This document shows positions 24,079 through 31,058 of a stretch of DNA of 37,813 bases, in pieces (position 1 is the first letter of the stretch; the number at the start of each line of letters is the position of its first letter). The notes beneath the pieces are model-generated. The model was not told the origin of the DNA. It did not search any database and saw nothing but the letters and a program-made list of their open reading frames with translations. The DNA comes from a virus. Where the stretch lies: IMG/VR virus record IMGVR_UViG_3300048687_000085, positions 1 to 37,813 of that record; one strand, given 5' to 3'. A program made the translations under genes and the position numbers.

Positions 24079-24429
24079 TTACCCACAAATACGGGTAGGA
24101 CATTCCATCCACGTTTCGTAACGGTGATTAAAATACCGGATCACGTCGAAGCGATTTAGATTGTGGAATATCCAGAAACGCTTCCCTAGACGATGATGGG
24201 CATCCGCCCGATTCCGGTGATGTCCCGCGCATAAAGCGATTGCTTCGCGATCGTGGCAGCGCACACCGAACCCTCGAGGTCCGACATGCGCTGCTTCGAT
24301 GTAATGCGAGGTGCAACCCGGAACGGCACACGGCTGCGTTCTGACCCAGGCGAGATATTTCGGGTCGAGTTCCCGGCCCCGGTAAGGCTTGATTCCCTTC
24401 CGGCGCATCGGGAGATAACGAGCCAGCAT
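24079..24429 (-). CDS. HNH-type nuclease
   Basis: 116 aa from the ATG at 24429, which overlaps the previous stop (TGATG). It has the features of small phage HNH proteins related to Ref/DUF968: CAVPGC, then EAAHVGPRGFGVRCHDREAI, ALCAGHHRNRADAHHR and LGKRFWIFHN. The two Cys with the later C..H likely bind zinc structurally, and HV/HH residues would form the metal-dependent nuclease site. A possible role is host or recombination DNA cleavage. A longer reading to 24654 overlaps two other genes and is not supported. Confidence 0.8.
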   Translation of the reverse strand: MLARYLPMRRKGIKPYRGRELDPKYLAWVRTQPCAVPGCTSHYIEAAHVGPRGFGVRCHDREAIALCAGHHRNRADAHHRLGKRFWIFHNLNRFDVIRYFNHRYETWMECPTRICG

Positions 24430-24623
24430 CAGGCGGCAACCTTCAACATCAACAGCGCGAGCTCGGTGCGATTCGACGCGCCTGTTTTTGCGAACGCCCG
24501 CTGCAGCATGTTTTTCACGGACTGTTCGCTTATCTCGAGTTGGCCGGCAATCGCTTTGTTGGACATACCTGTGGCGACGAGGGCCGAGATCTCCATCTCC
24601 CGGCCCGTGAGTGTGCGGTTCAT
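24429..24623 (-). CDS. Stand-alone LuxR-type HTH protein
   Basis: 64 aa, consisting of just the GerE/LuxR helix-turn-helix: LTGREMEISALVATGMSNKA, IAGQLEISEQSVKNMLQRAF, AKTGASNRTELALL. The residues expected for this fold (LTxRExE...G.SNKxIA...S.xTVKxH-like) are nearly all present. No sensor or receiver domain exists, so it is a minimal DNA-binding regulator. Its ATG overlaps the upstream stop (ATGA) and its stop overlaps the next start, so it is expressed with the early operon. Confidence 0.85.
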   Translation of the reverse strand: MNRTLTGREMEISALVATGMSNKAIAGQLEISEQSVKNMLQRAFAKTGASNRTELALLMLKVAA

Positions 24624-25150
24624 TTACGAACCACCGAATTACGATCAGACACAAGACGAAGGCCGGGAATCGAGACGCCGTTCTTCAGGTCGATCTTCGC
24701 GATCTGCTTGTCTACGCTCTCGCTGACCGTTGTGCGGATATACTGCGCGGGCACCGCGGCCTGGTTGGTGACCTCCACGCTGGGGGGAAGCTTCCGCAGG
24801 GCGAAGCTATACAGCGATCCTTCGAGCGACTTGCGGCCGGTAGCGTCCATCACGCGCAAGACTGCATTGTCGATCCGTTCCAAAATGGCGTTCGCTCTCC
24901 GGTTGGATTTCTCGAGGAGTTGTACCTGCTTCTTGCGGAGCGCAATGGACATCTCCAAATGGTCCTGAAACTCGCACATCGCGTCGATCTTCGTCATCTG
25001 GCGGGTGAGGGTTTCGAGAATCTCCTGTTCGCATTCGGCGCGAACGTCGGGATCGTCGCACATGTCGATGGTGTCGAGCAGCTCCGTCAGGCGTTCAGTC
25101 AAATCCCAGAGCGACTGCGGACGCATAGTGATTACTGGGGCAACGGCCAT
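24620..25150 (-). CDS. Siphovirus Gp157-like protein
   Basis: 176 aa from the ATG at 25150, overlapping the previous stop (TAATG). Layout fits the Gp157 family: helical N-terminus (SLWDLTERLTELLDTI), a central coiled coil (MSIALRKKQVQLLEKSNRRA), then the hallmark LYSFALRKLPPSVEVTNQAA, VPAQYIRT, KIDLKNGVSIPGLRLV. Gp157 was first described in streptococcal siphophages and linked to phage resistance; it often sits beside recombination genes. Molecular role unknown. An upstream GTG at 25201 is disfavoured because it runs into the neighbour. Confidence 0.85.
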   Translation of the reverse strand: MAVAPVITMRPQSLWDLTERLTELLDTIDMCDDPDVRAECEQEILETLTRQMTKIDAMCEFQDHLEMSIALRKKQVQLLEKSNRRANAILERIDNAVLRVMDATGRKSLEGSLYSFALRKLPPSVEVTNQAAVPAQYIRTTVSESVDKQIAKIDLKNGVSIPGLRLVSDRNSVVRK

Positions 25151-25686
25151 TAGTAGCGACCTCCATTTTTGCTCGATGCGATAAATATCGACAACGCACA
25201 CGAGCGTAGTTCCATCGTGCTGATCTTGAAAGGCAACCCCTTCGCCTCGGCGTAATCCTGCGCGATCATCAATGCATCCATCGCGGCAATATACGAGCCG
25301 GCCATAATGCCACTCAGTGTGTTAGATTGCGGTTGCGACGACAGAACCGCTTTGTTATCGGCATCGCGACCTTCTTCTGTCTTAGCTGTAGCGGCAGCCG
25401 GAATCCAACTCTTGGGGAGGGACGGTTCCGGCTGCTGCCCGATTCTTCGCACAACGATGCCGCTATTGCGCTTGATCAATTCAAACGGCTCGTTTACTTG
25501 CAGGCCCAGTGCGTGGATCTTCTGCGCGTTATCCGGCCGCAGGAAAAACACCTGGTCCATGGAAGTGGTGAACATGATGTTGCCGTTCGAGATCTGCTTG
25601 CCGGTCGCGTACTTCAACACCAGCTCGTAAACGATTTCGTCTTGAAATGTCAGCGTATCTCTGCGCGTTGCGACCGGGCTAGCCAT
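25150..25686 (-). CDS. Early-operon protein of unknown function
   Basis: 178 aa. The N-terminal 90 residues look like a small alpha/beta domain (FFLRPDNAQKIHALGLQVNE, ELIKRNSGIVVRRIG). A Ser/Ala/Asn-rich linker (100-125) leads to a helical C-terminal domain (YIAAMDALMIAQDYAEAKGL, MELRSCALSIFIASSKNGGR) of a kind repeated in other phage early proteins. No catalytic motif. It lies just upstream of the Gp157-like gene, so a DNA-metabolism accessory role is plausible but unproven. Confidence 0.6.
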   Translation of the reverse strand: MASPVATRRDTLTFQDEIVYELVLKYATGKQISNGNIMFTTSMDQVFFLRPDNAQKIHALGLQVNEPFELIKRNSGIVVRRIGQQPEPSLPKSWIPAAATAKTEEGRDADNKAVLSSQPQSNTLSGIMAGSYIAAMDALMIAQDYAEAKGLPFKISTMELRSCALSIFIASSKNGGRY

Positions 25687-25963
25687 TGACGTGCCCTACC
25701 AGTTCCGGGCAGCAGCCCGAGAGGCAATCTTCCGATTCCGCCATCGGGTTGCCGCACTCGGGGCACTCGACGTTCTGCAACTGGCGCAATAGCTCATCGG
25801 CAATATTGACCGCATCGTGGACGTTGTGGCGTCTCGCGCCGTAAGCCGTATCGATGTAGTGGTGCAGGTCGATATCGCGCAGCAGCGAGTGCGCCTGGTC
25901 AAGTGCGTTTACCGCGTTGATCAGTTCGCTGATCGCTTCCTTGTAGGTGGTGAGTGCGGACAT
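25679..25963 (-). CDS. Helical protein with zinc ribbon
   Basis: 94 aa. Two long helices (EAISELINAVNALDQAHSLL, HDAVNIADELLRQLQ) precede VECPECGNPMAESEDC and SGCCPELV, a CxxC...C...CC likely metal site. It overlaps the next gene's start by 8 nt and begins at the previous stop (TAATG). Function unknown. Confidence 0.65.
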   Translation of the reverse strand: MSALTTYKEAISELINAVNALDQAHSLLRDIDLHHYIDTAYGARRHNVHDAVNIADELLRQLQNVECPECGNPMAESEDCLSGCCPELVGHVNG

Positions 25964-26142
25964 TATGCGGCCTCCTTCTCGGCTTGCTCCTGCATAGCGA
26001 TCTCAAGGTCATCAGACCAGATTTCATGCACGGGGCAGTAGACGGGCTTAATTGCACCGAGATATTCGAGACAACTGCACTCTGGTTCCGGGTCTTCGAC
26101 GAGGCCATCGTAGACATGGGCCTCGTATTCATTCATTTGCAT
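25963..26142 (-). CDS. First gene of early operon, small acidic Cys protein
   Basis: 59 aa: MQMNEYEAHVYDGLVEDPEP, then ECSCLEYLGAIKPVYCPVHE, ending QEQAEKEAA. CxC...CPVH suggests one metal site. Its TAA overlaps the next ATG. It begins about 10 bp from the operator palindrome at 26152, making it the leader gene of the minus early operon. No family recognised. Confidence 0.65.
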   Translation of the reverse strand: MQMNEYEAHVYDGLVEDPEPECSCLEYLGAIKPVYCPVHEIWSDDLEIAMQEQAEKEAA

Positions 26143-26246
26143 CGTTTCTCCTATGTACCTAAGTACATACCTATCTTATGTCCGTGCGGACGGAGATACA
26201 ATAGTACAGAAGTACCTATTTCCGTGCGGTGTGACAATATGGATGC
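26143..26246. promoter_or_regulatory. Divergent early promoter/operator region
   Basis: Between divergent genes starting at 26142 (-) and 26247 (+). It contains the palindrome TATGTACCTAAGTACATA (26152-26169), an imperfect partner ATAGTACAGAAGTACCTAT (26201-26219) sharing the half-site GTACCTA, a GTCCG..CGGAC hairpin (26180-26191) and TACAAT (26197-26202) as a possible -10. This looks like a lambda-like control region with several operators. Confidence 0.5.
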
Positions 26247-26459
26247 ATGACGAAGGATGAGGCGGCGGTCGCACTGGCGGCGAAACGATGGAAGAAGACG
26301 ACGAAAGCCGAACGAAGTGAAGTGGCGCAGACGTTGAACGAAACGCGATGGGCGAAGGCAACCCCGGAACAGAGACTTGCTCAAGGGAAACTGCTGGCGG
26401 ATGCACGAGCGAAGGCCCGGAAGAAGGCGGCAGCTAAGAAGGCGAAGAAGAAGGCATGA
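26247..26459 (+). CDS. Small Lys/Ala-rich basic protein
   Basis: 70 aa, helical: DEAAVALAAKRWKKTTKAER, then LAQGKLLADARAKARKKAAA and a poly-Lys/Ala end. Histone-like composition suggests nucleic-acid binding. It is the first + gene after the divergent operators, and its TGA overlaps the next ATG (ATGA). Confidence 0.62.
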   Translation: MTKDEAAVALAAKRWKKTTKAERSEVAQTLNETRWAKATPEQRLAQGKLLADARAKARKKAAAKKAKKKA

Positions 26460-26632
26460 ACTACGACGAAGAAATGGAATGGCTGAAGGGTATCGTCGAC
26501 GGCCACGGTACGGAGATAGAAAAGTTGTCCGACAACATCAACACGCTGATGCGGGTAGTGGCAGCGCAGGAACGGCGCATCCGGCTATTTGAGCAGAAGA
26601 GCCACGGAAAGCCGAACGGAGAAGGCGAGTGA
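26456..26632 (+). CDS. Small coiled-coil protein
   Basis: 58 aa: MNYDEEMEWLKGIVDGHGTE, then IEKLSDNINTLMRVVAAQER and a basic Gly-rich end. One amphipathic helix with heptads. Starts by ATGA overlap with the upstream gene and overlaps the GTG of the next one by 4 nt, so the three are translationally coupled. Confidence 0.6.
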   Translation: MNYDEEMEWLKGIVDGHGTEIEKLSDNINTLMRVVAAQERRIRLFEQKSHGKPNGEGE

Positions 26633-26967
26633 TCGAAGCCCCCTTTGAAATGTCGAATCTCTCGCCGAAACGCACCGGGTTGCCGTTCGTAGTCTGGATC
26701 TCCCTCGCTTCAGCGCCGATCAAAGCCGGTGCAAAGCACGATGTCCGCATCAAGGTTTCAAGAGATGCCAAAGCGCACCAGTCAGACTGGGCCACCGTCG
26801 CGATCCGGCCCGATGTGCGCCTGATAGCCGGCACGGTCAGCGGCCGCGACCTGGCATTGATCCGGCAGTGGGTGGCGCTGAATTACGACGTGCTTATCCG
26901 CTACTGGGACGGTGACATCGAGTACACCGAAGATGCGCTAGCGTTGCTGAGGCCGATAGACAAATAA
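26629..26967 (+). CDS. Conserved hypothetical protein with YWDGDIEYTEDAL motif
   Basis: 112 aa from a GTG preceded by GGAGAAGG. Core: RTGLPFVVWISLASAPIKAG, KHDVRIKVSRDAKA, VAIRPDVRLIAGTVSGRDLA, VLIRYWDGDIEYTEDALALL. Small proteins with the closing pattern (WI/VxLNxDxxxxYWDGxI) occur in many proteobacterial and phage genomes and remind me of the DUF4160-type family found near toxin-antitoxin pairs; that link is not certain. It ends exactly where the convergent XRE gene ends. Confidence 0.65.
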   Translation: MIEAPFEMSNLSPKRTGLPFVVWISLASAPIKAGAKHDVRIKVSRDAKAHQSDWATVAIRPDVRLIAGTVSGRDLALIRQWVALNYDVLIRYWDGDIEYTEDALALLRPIDK

Positions 26968-27159
26968 CTAAACGATCTGGTGCCGCAGCCCCAACAAATA
27001 ATCCGGGGTAACATTCAACGCGAAGGCTACTTTGAGCAGCGTCGACAACCGCACGTCCAAGATCCCGTCCTCGAGCTGATACACGGTGGCGAGCCCGATC
27101 CCGGCCCGCTCGGCGAGCTGGGGACGGGACAATCCAGCCGACAAACGGAGGTGCCGCAT
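26968..27159 (-). CDS. XRE/Cro-type repressor
   Basis: 63 aa from the ATG at 27159: MRHLRLSAGLSRPQLAERAG, IGLATVYQLEDGILDVRLST, LLKVAFALNVTPDYLLGL. The helix-turn-helix (about 11-35) and the usual second half (TLLKVAxALxVxxDxLL) are complete, so this is a minimal DNA-binding regulator. A GTG at 27210 would add 17 residues, but they would be encoded by the operator palindrome itself. Likely autoregulated via 27172-27187 and a candidate lysogeny switch. Confidence 0.82.
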   Translation of the reverse strand: MRHLRLSAGLSRPQLAERAGIGLATVYQLEDGILDVRLSTLLKVAFALNVTPDYLLGLRHQIV

Positions 27160-27171
27160 CACCACCGAAAC

Positions 27172-27187
27172 TTTCGGAATTCCGAAA
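27172..27187. promoter_or_regulatory. 16-bp palindromic operator
   Basis: TTTCGGAATTCCGAAA is a perfect palindrome 13 bp upstream of the XRE start and 45 bp upstream of the divergent + gene at 27232. Its place fits an operator for the XRE dimer controlling both directions. Confidence 0.6.
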
Positions 27188-27231
27188 TCTACTGTACTTA
27201 TTTGCGTCACCGTGATTTGATTTTAGTTTAA

Positions 27232-27729
27232 ATGGCGTCTCCCGCGGAACCCGGGCTCCGGCCCAAGCGTAAACCGCCGGCGCATGCGGAGTCCCAAGCC
27301 CCGCCGGCGACGATTCCATTTCCGCCCCCGTCCCGCTCCCCAGCGATCTCCCGTCCCAACATCATCGACGAGTTCGGCGCGCTGTCCCAGGAGATCGACA
27401 AGCTGCGACTACTCGAGCGGCGTCATGAGCAGCTGCGCCGGATGATCCTCACCTGGCACAGCGATGCCAGACCCACGGAAGCGGTGGACGAAGAAGGCAA
27501 GACCTATAGCGTACACATCAGCCCCTGTGCGGAACAGCGCATGATCGGCGACATGGAAGCGGTGGCGAACCGCTTAGGCTACAAGACATTTTTTCAAAAC
27601 TGTACATTCTCACTCGAAAAGCTCGATGGTTTGATTCTCCCGAAAGACCAGGCGGCATTCGTCCGCAGGGAATCGATTGGCCCCCGCATCGTCAAGGCGA
27701 TTCCTAAGTACCAAGAGCCTCCATCTTAG
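27232..27729 (+). CDS. Hypothetical protein, divergent from XRE gene
   Basis: 165 aa. A Pro/Ala-rich disordered N-terminus (residues 1-45) leads to a coiled coil (FGALSQEIDKLRLLERRHEQ) and a compact C-terminal domain (YSVHISPCAEQRMIGDMEAV, ANRLGYKTFFQNCTFSLEKL). No known family seen. It is transcribed from the XRE control region and ends in a strong terminator, so it is probably an early or lysogenic gene on its own. Confidence 0.6.
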   Translation: MASPAEPGLRPKRKPPAHAESQAPPATIPFPPPSRSPAISRPNIIDEFGALSQEIDKLRLLERRHEQLRRMILTWHSDARPTEAVDEEGKTYSVHISPCAEQRMIGDMEAVANRLGYKTFFQNCTFSLEKLDGLILPKDQAAFVRRESIGPRIVKAIPKYQEPPS

Positions 27730-27745
27730 AGGCTCCTCTTTTCTT
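27715..27745 (+). terminator. Rho-independent terminator
   Basis: GAGCCTC (27715-27721), a 7-nt loop, GAGGCTC (27729-27735), then CTCTTTTCTT. The stem overlaps the stop codon of the preceding gene. Confidence 0.72.
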
Positions 27746-27795
27746 GAGCGTTCCGGAATCGCGTAAACCGGCTTGAAACTCTCTACACCCGAACT

Positions 27796-28134
27796 ATGCT
27801 CGTACACACCGAGAGGCAGCTCTCCCGGCAGACGCCGGTCTTTGACCACGCGGATATACTCCTGTACCGCGCCGACCGGGACAAGGCGCGTGAGTTATTA
27901 GCGCGTTCCGACGTCGACGTCATCGGCACGCTGACACGCATCAAAGCTCTGCGTTACCGCGGCCCGGACCCAGCGCACAAGATGGGCGGATCGCATCACA
28001 AGCGCGGAGTCGGCGTACCGCACCGGAATGAAAATTACTACAACGTCCGCGGCTGCTGGCACCTCGACAGAATCCCGGTAACCTACCACCCGCACTTTAT
28101 TGCAATTCTGACGGATAGGCTGGTACTTGTATGA
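27796..28134 (+). CDS. Hypothetical basic protein upstream of integrase
   Basis: 112 aa. The N-terminal half is charged (ADRDKARELLARSDVDVIGT); the C-terminal half is His/Arg-rich (HKMGGSHHKRGVGVPHRNEN, then CWHLDRIPVTYHPHF). Its stop overlaps the integrase ATG (ATGA), so it may be an excisionase-like or regulatory partner, but no excisionase fold is evident. Confidence 0.5.
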   Translation: MLVHTERQLSRQTPVFDHADILLYRADRDKARELLARSDVDVIGTLTRIKALRYRGPDPAHKMGGSHHKRGVGVPHRNENYYNVRGCWHLDRIPVTYHPHFIAILTDRLVLV

Positions 28135-28991
28135 GCAAAGCAGTTGTCATCCGTCCCCGCAAACCAACCGTCGACTGGGACCGCATTATTCCCCTCTGGT
28201 TGCACGGCCGCCCGGAAAGTACCTGCGACGTGTACCGGCCGATCGTCGAGGATTTCCGCCAATTTATCAAATCGAAGCCCATCGAACGCATAACGCTTAA
28301 AGACCTGCAGGATTATCAGGATCAATTCGCGGAGCAGAAACCGGCGACCATCAAGCGGAAATTAGCCACGATTAAATCGGTATTGGCTTTCGCGCACAAA
28401 ACCGGAATGATCCCTTTTAACGTGGGGGTCGCGCTCCGGACCCCGAAAATCCTGGATAACCTGGCGGAGCGTATTCTGACCGAAGAGCAGATCCAGCGGA
28501 TGATCCAACTCGAGCCGAACGAGCGGAACCGGGTCCTGTTGCGGGTGATGTATATCTCCGGTATCCGCGCCTCGGAAGCCTCCGGCCTGCACTGGCGCGA
28601 TGTCCAGCCAAGAGGCAAAGCGGGACAGATCACCGTGCTCGGCAAGGGACAAAAGACCCGCGCCATCCTGCTCAGCAAGCCCGTCTGGGATGCACTACAG
28701 AAATTCCGGAAGGACGCCGGCCCAAACGATCCGGTGTTCCAGATCGGGAGCGGCGAGGCGATGTCCCGGTTTCACGTCTCGATTATGGTGACAGCGGCCG
28801 CGAGACGGGCAGGGATTCCGGAGCGGGTATCGGCCCATGCTCTGAGGCACGGACACGCTACGCACGCGATGGATCACGGAGCGCCATTAGCCCTCATTCA
28901 GAAGACTCTGGGTCACGCAGACCTGTCAGTAACCTCACGGTATATCCACGTCAGACCTGACCAATCGTCCTCTGATTATCTCAACGGTTGA
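28131..28991 (+). CDS. Tyrosine recombinase 2 (phage integrase)
   Basis: 286 aa XerC/D-like enzyme. N-terminal core-binding domain (residues about 20-105; TCDVYRPIVEDFRQFIKSKP). Catalytic residues: Arg in YISGIRASEASGL (about 146), Lys in LGKGQKTRAILL, His-x-x-Arg in HALRHGHAT (about 241), His in LGHADLSVT (about 264) and Tyr in SRYIHV (about 273). It is followed by AT-rich inverted repeats (29001-29094) that could be the phage attachment site. As it lies next to the terminase and repressor modules, it is the better candidate for the prophage integrase. Confidence 0.9.
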   Translation: MSKAVVIRPRKPTVDWDRIIPLWLHGRPESTCDVYRPIVEDFRQFIKSKPIERITLKDLQDYQDQFAEQKPATIKRKLATIKSVLAFAHKTGMIPFNVGVALRTPKILDNLAERILTEEQIQRMIQLEPNERNRVLLRVMYISGIRASEASGLHWRDVQPRGKAGQITVLGKGQKTRAILLSKPVWDALQKFRKDAGPNDPVFQIGSGEAMSRFHVSIMVTAAARRAGIPERVSAHALRHGHATHAMDHGAPLALIQKTLGHADLSVTSRYIHVRPDQSSSDYLNG

Positions 28992-29000
28992 GATACTTTT

Positions 29001-29094
29001 TACAAAACCCCAGTTTTGTACGCCCGTAAGTCATACATAAATAAGGGGAAACCGTCGCGAATGCATAATAAGCAGAGTTTTGTAACTGGGGTAC
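29001..29094. other. att-like inverted repeats after integrase
   Basis: TACAAAACCCCAGTTTTGTA (29001-29020) is an inverted repeat with a 4-nt loop. GTTTTGTAACTGGGGTAC (29077-29094) repeats the same words inverted about 60 bp away. Repeated arm/core-like words beside an integrase suggest attP; a hairpin terminator for the integrase is another reading. Confidence 0.4.
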
Positions 29095-29162
29095 TCACCC
29101 CGGAAGGCCCCCAGGGGGGGCGGCTCGTTCGAGTGTAGACGAGTCCCTAAAAAAGAGGCAGT

Positions 29163-29726
29163 TTGGCAAGCAGGCCCACATTTACAGCGGCGAGACGTAA
29201 GCTATTTCTCAAAGCGTACGTGGCATGCGGCACGATCATCGGGGCGGCCCGCGCTATTGGCGTCTCGGACACCCTCCATTTCAAGTGGATGGAGGATCCG
29301 GAGTACGCCGCGGCCTTCGCAGAAGCAGAGAAACAGGCGATCGCGCACCTCGAGACTGAGCTTTTCAATCGCGTCTACGAGGGAACGGAAGAACCAGTCA
29401 TCTACCAGGGCGAATTATGCTACCAGAAGGACGCTAAAGGTAAGCTGACCAACAAGCCCCTGACGATTCGGCGCAAATCCGACACGCTGCTAATCTTTGC
29501 GCTCAAGGGCAAGAAACCGGACGTCTACCGCGATAACTTCAAAGGGGAAATCAGCCTATCCGGAAACGTAAACGCCAACCACAACGTAAACCTGACCAAG
29601 CTACCTGATGGCGATCTCGACCAGCTCATCACGATCCTCCAATCTGCCGCCATTCCTGGGCCTGGACCGGCCGAACGACCTCTTGAAGGCAGCATTACTG
29701 GAGAAGGAGAACCGGGAGAGAAATAA
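29163..29726 (+). CDS. Terminase small subunit
   Basis: 187 aa (P22 gp3: 162 aa). The N-terminal DNA-recognition HTH is visible (RRKLFLKAYVACGTIIGAAR, AIGVSDTLHFKWMEDPEYAA), followed by an oligomerisation region (EKQAIAHLETELFNRVYEGT). The KGKKPDVYRDNF segment is typical of this family. It selects phage DNA and loads the large subunit. The terL reading frame starts inside it and overlaps by 119 nt. The start is a TTG in good family register. Confidence 0.85.
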   Translation: MASRPTFTAARRKLFLKAYVACGTIIGAARAIGVSDTLHFKWMEDPEYAAAFAEAEKQAIAHLETELFNRVYEGTEEPVIYQGELCYQKDAKGKLTNKPLTIRRKSDTLLIFALKGKKPDVYRDNFKGEISLSGNVNANHNVNLTKLPDGDLDQLITILQSAAIPGPGPAERPLEGSITGEGEPGEK

Positions 29727-30351
29727 GATAGCTCGATTCTTTCCACTGGAAGGGAAATTCCGCCGGGAACTGTACAAACCGCACCTCGAGTTCTTCGCCG
29801 CTGGCGCCCGCTACCGAACCCGGGTGTTTCTTGCAGGCAACCGGACGGGAAAAACTATAGCAGGTGCCTACGAGCTGACATTACATTTGACAGGCGTGTA
29901 CCCGCAATGGTGGGAAGGCAAACGGTTTAGCCATCCGATCCGAGCGGTAGCCGCCTCGGACACGGGTAAGACAACTCGTGAGGTTGTCCAGCAGGAGTTG
30001 TTAGGACAGCCTGGAAGATTCGGCACGGGTATGGTGCCTTACGATCTTCTGGAGAAATCGACCATGCGCTCGGGCGTGACGGATGCGGTCGACACCTGTT
30101 ATATCAAGCACGCGGCCGGCGGATTCAGCACGCTGATTTTCAAGTCGTACGAGCAGAAACGTGAGTCCTTCCAAGGGCTTAGCCTGGAGTTCGGGTGGCT
30201 GGACGAAGAGTGCCCGGAGCAGATATTCGACGAGACGCTCACTCGTATGGCAACTACCGGGGGCTGTTTGGCGCTAACCTTCACCCCGCTTCAGGGGTTG
30301 ACGCCATTGATCCAGCGCTTCCTGCCCGGCGGGATTTCGACGGCGGATTAG
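29608..30351 (+). pseudogene. Terminase large subunit, N-terminal ATPase half (split terL)
   Basis: 247 codons holding the packaging ATPase: N-terminal family motif FLGLDRPNDLLKAALLEKEN, Walker A GNRTGKT (about residue 77), Walker B FGWLDEECPEQ (about 197) and coupling motif LALTFTPLQGLTPLI (about 224). After FLPGG (about 30336) the frame leaves the family and stops. The nuclease half resumes at 31037. Joining FLPGG to the downstream QVMEALKGNAW gives about 499 aa, the length of P22 gp2, with the usual spacing. Whether this is a broken gene, a spliced gene or two working subunits is open. Confidence 0.85.
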
Positions 30352-30591
30352 CACCTCGTAATCCTCGGGTATACCTAAGGCTCGGCATAAGGCTAGCTCA
30401 AATACCCTGACGATCTCGGGCCGTCCCGCTATCTTCATGTAGGCATAGGCGGCTTTCGCATCGGGGTGATTTACGAGTCCGCTCTCATAGTTGCGGAGCG
30501 CGGCCAAACTCAACCCCAGATAGCTAGCCATGGCTTGCTGGCTCAGGCGCAGCGCGGCGCGCAATTCGCGCGCGGCTTGTTGGAATGTCAT
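30274..30591 (-). CDS. HTH protein inserted in terL
   Basis: 105 aa, antisense to terL. Residues 10-36 are an XRE-type HTH (LRLSQQAMASYLGLSLAALR, NYESGLV), followed by AYMKIAGRPEIVRVFELALC and a short tail. The last 26 residues overlap the terL ATPase frame on the other strand, so its original C-terminus was probably overwritten at the junction. It is the only recognisable cargo of the insertion. CATGGAAG repeats flank its start (30589, 30621) and could be its operators. Confidence 0.7.
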   Translation of the reverse strand: MTFQQAARELRAALRLSQQAMASYLGLSLAALRNYESGLVNHPDAKAAYAYMKIAGRPEIVRVFELALCRALGIPEDYEVLIRRRNPAGQEALDQWRQPLKRGEG

Positions 30592-30621
30592 GGAAGACAG
30601 TGTACTTAGTGGTGCTACGAC

Positions 30622-30660
30622 ATGGAAGTCTTAAACGGCAACGCCTGGTTGACGATGTGT
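30622..30660 (+). pseudogene. Extra copy of a terL segment
   Basis: Thirteen codons read MEVLNGNAWLTMC, against MEALKGNAWITLC at 31046-31084 where the nuclease half begins. The protein match is strong, but the DNA differs at many third positions, so this came from a diverged terminase, not a recent local duplication. Upstream in frame is a stop 15 nt away; downstream the similarity ends abruptly. Confidence 0.7.
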
Positions 30661-30701
30661 GTAAGCTACCGCGTGCCTAAAGGCAGCGGCTTTTAACTGA
30701 T

Positions 30702-31058
30702 ATGCAGATTACTCCACACATCGCTAAGGCGGGTGTTGTCACCCTCGGCCAGCTTACAGGTGGCCCTACCGTTATTCACGGCAGCGAAAGCTTAAAAGAA
30801 ATGCGAAACAACGAGCCCAACCGTTTACCCGTTGCGGGGTGCCTTCAGCTCACTTCCAAGTATCTGGCAAACTCCGATCCGAGACAAGACACAGCGGTAC
30901 CGGTACGGCGGGGCGCTTCCTCCGCATGGCTGAAGCCAACGGTTTCCGCGCCAGAGTTTTTATGTAATCTCGCTCTCGGCAATATTAAAGAGAATGCCGA
31001 ACGTGCTCGCAAATTAGCTGAGTACATCGAGGTTCATTGCAAGTTATGGAAGCCTTGA
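30702..31058 (+). CDS. Unrecognised open frame within the terL insertion
   Basis: 118 aa: MQITPHIAKAGVVTLGQLTG, a Pro/Arg-rich middle and a helical end (NIKENAERARKLAEYIEVHC). It runs 12 nt past the point where terL resumes. The underlying sequence also folds into successive short hairpins (GGGTG..CACCC near 30730, GGCCA..TGGCC near 30747, CCGT..ACGG near 30768), so it may be RNA rather than coding. No homing endonuclease motif seen. Confidence 0.3.
   Translation: MQITPHIAKAGVVTLGQLTGGPTVIHGSESLKEMRNNEPNRLPVAGCLQLTSKYLANSDPRQDTAVPVRRGASSAWLKPTVSAPEFLCNLALGNIKENAERARKLAEYIEVHCKLWKP

Noticed and set aside
29101-29125. G/C-rich hairpin before the small terminase gene as a pac site
   Set aside because: pac sites usually lie within the small-subunit gene and have no recognisable consensus here; the hairpin alone does not support the claim.
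30660-31045. Group I or group II intron in terL
   Set aside because: A GUGUG-like 5' end and several hairpins are present, but no P7/P3 core, no domain V and no intron-encoded protein could be found, so it is kept only as an untested option.
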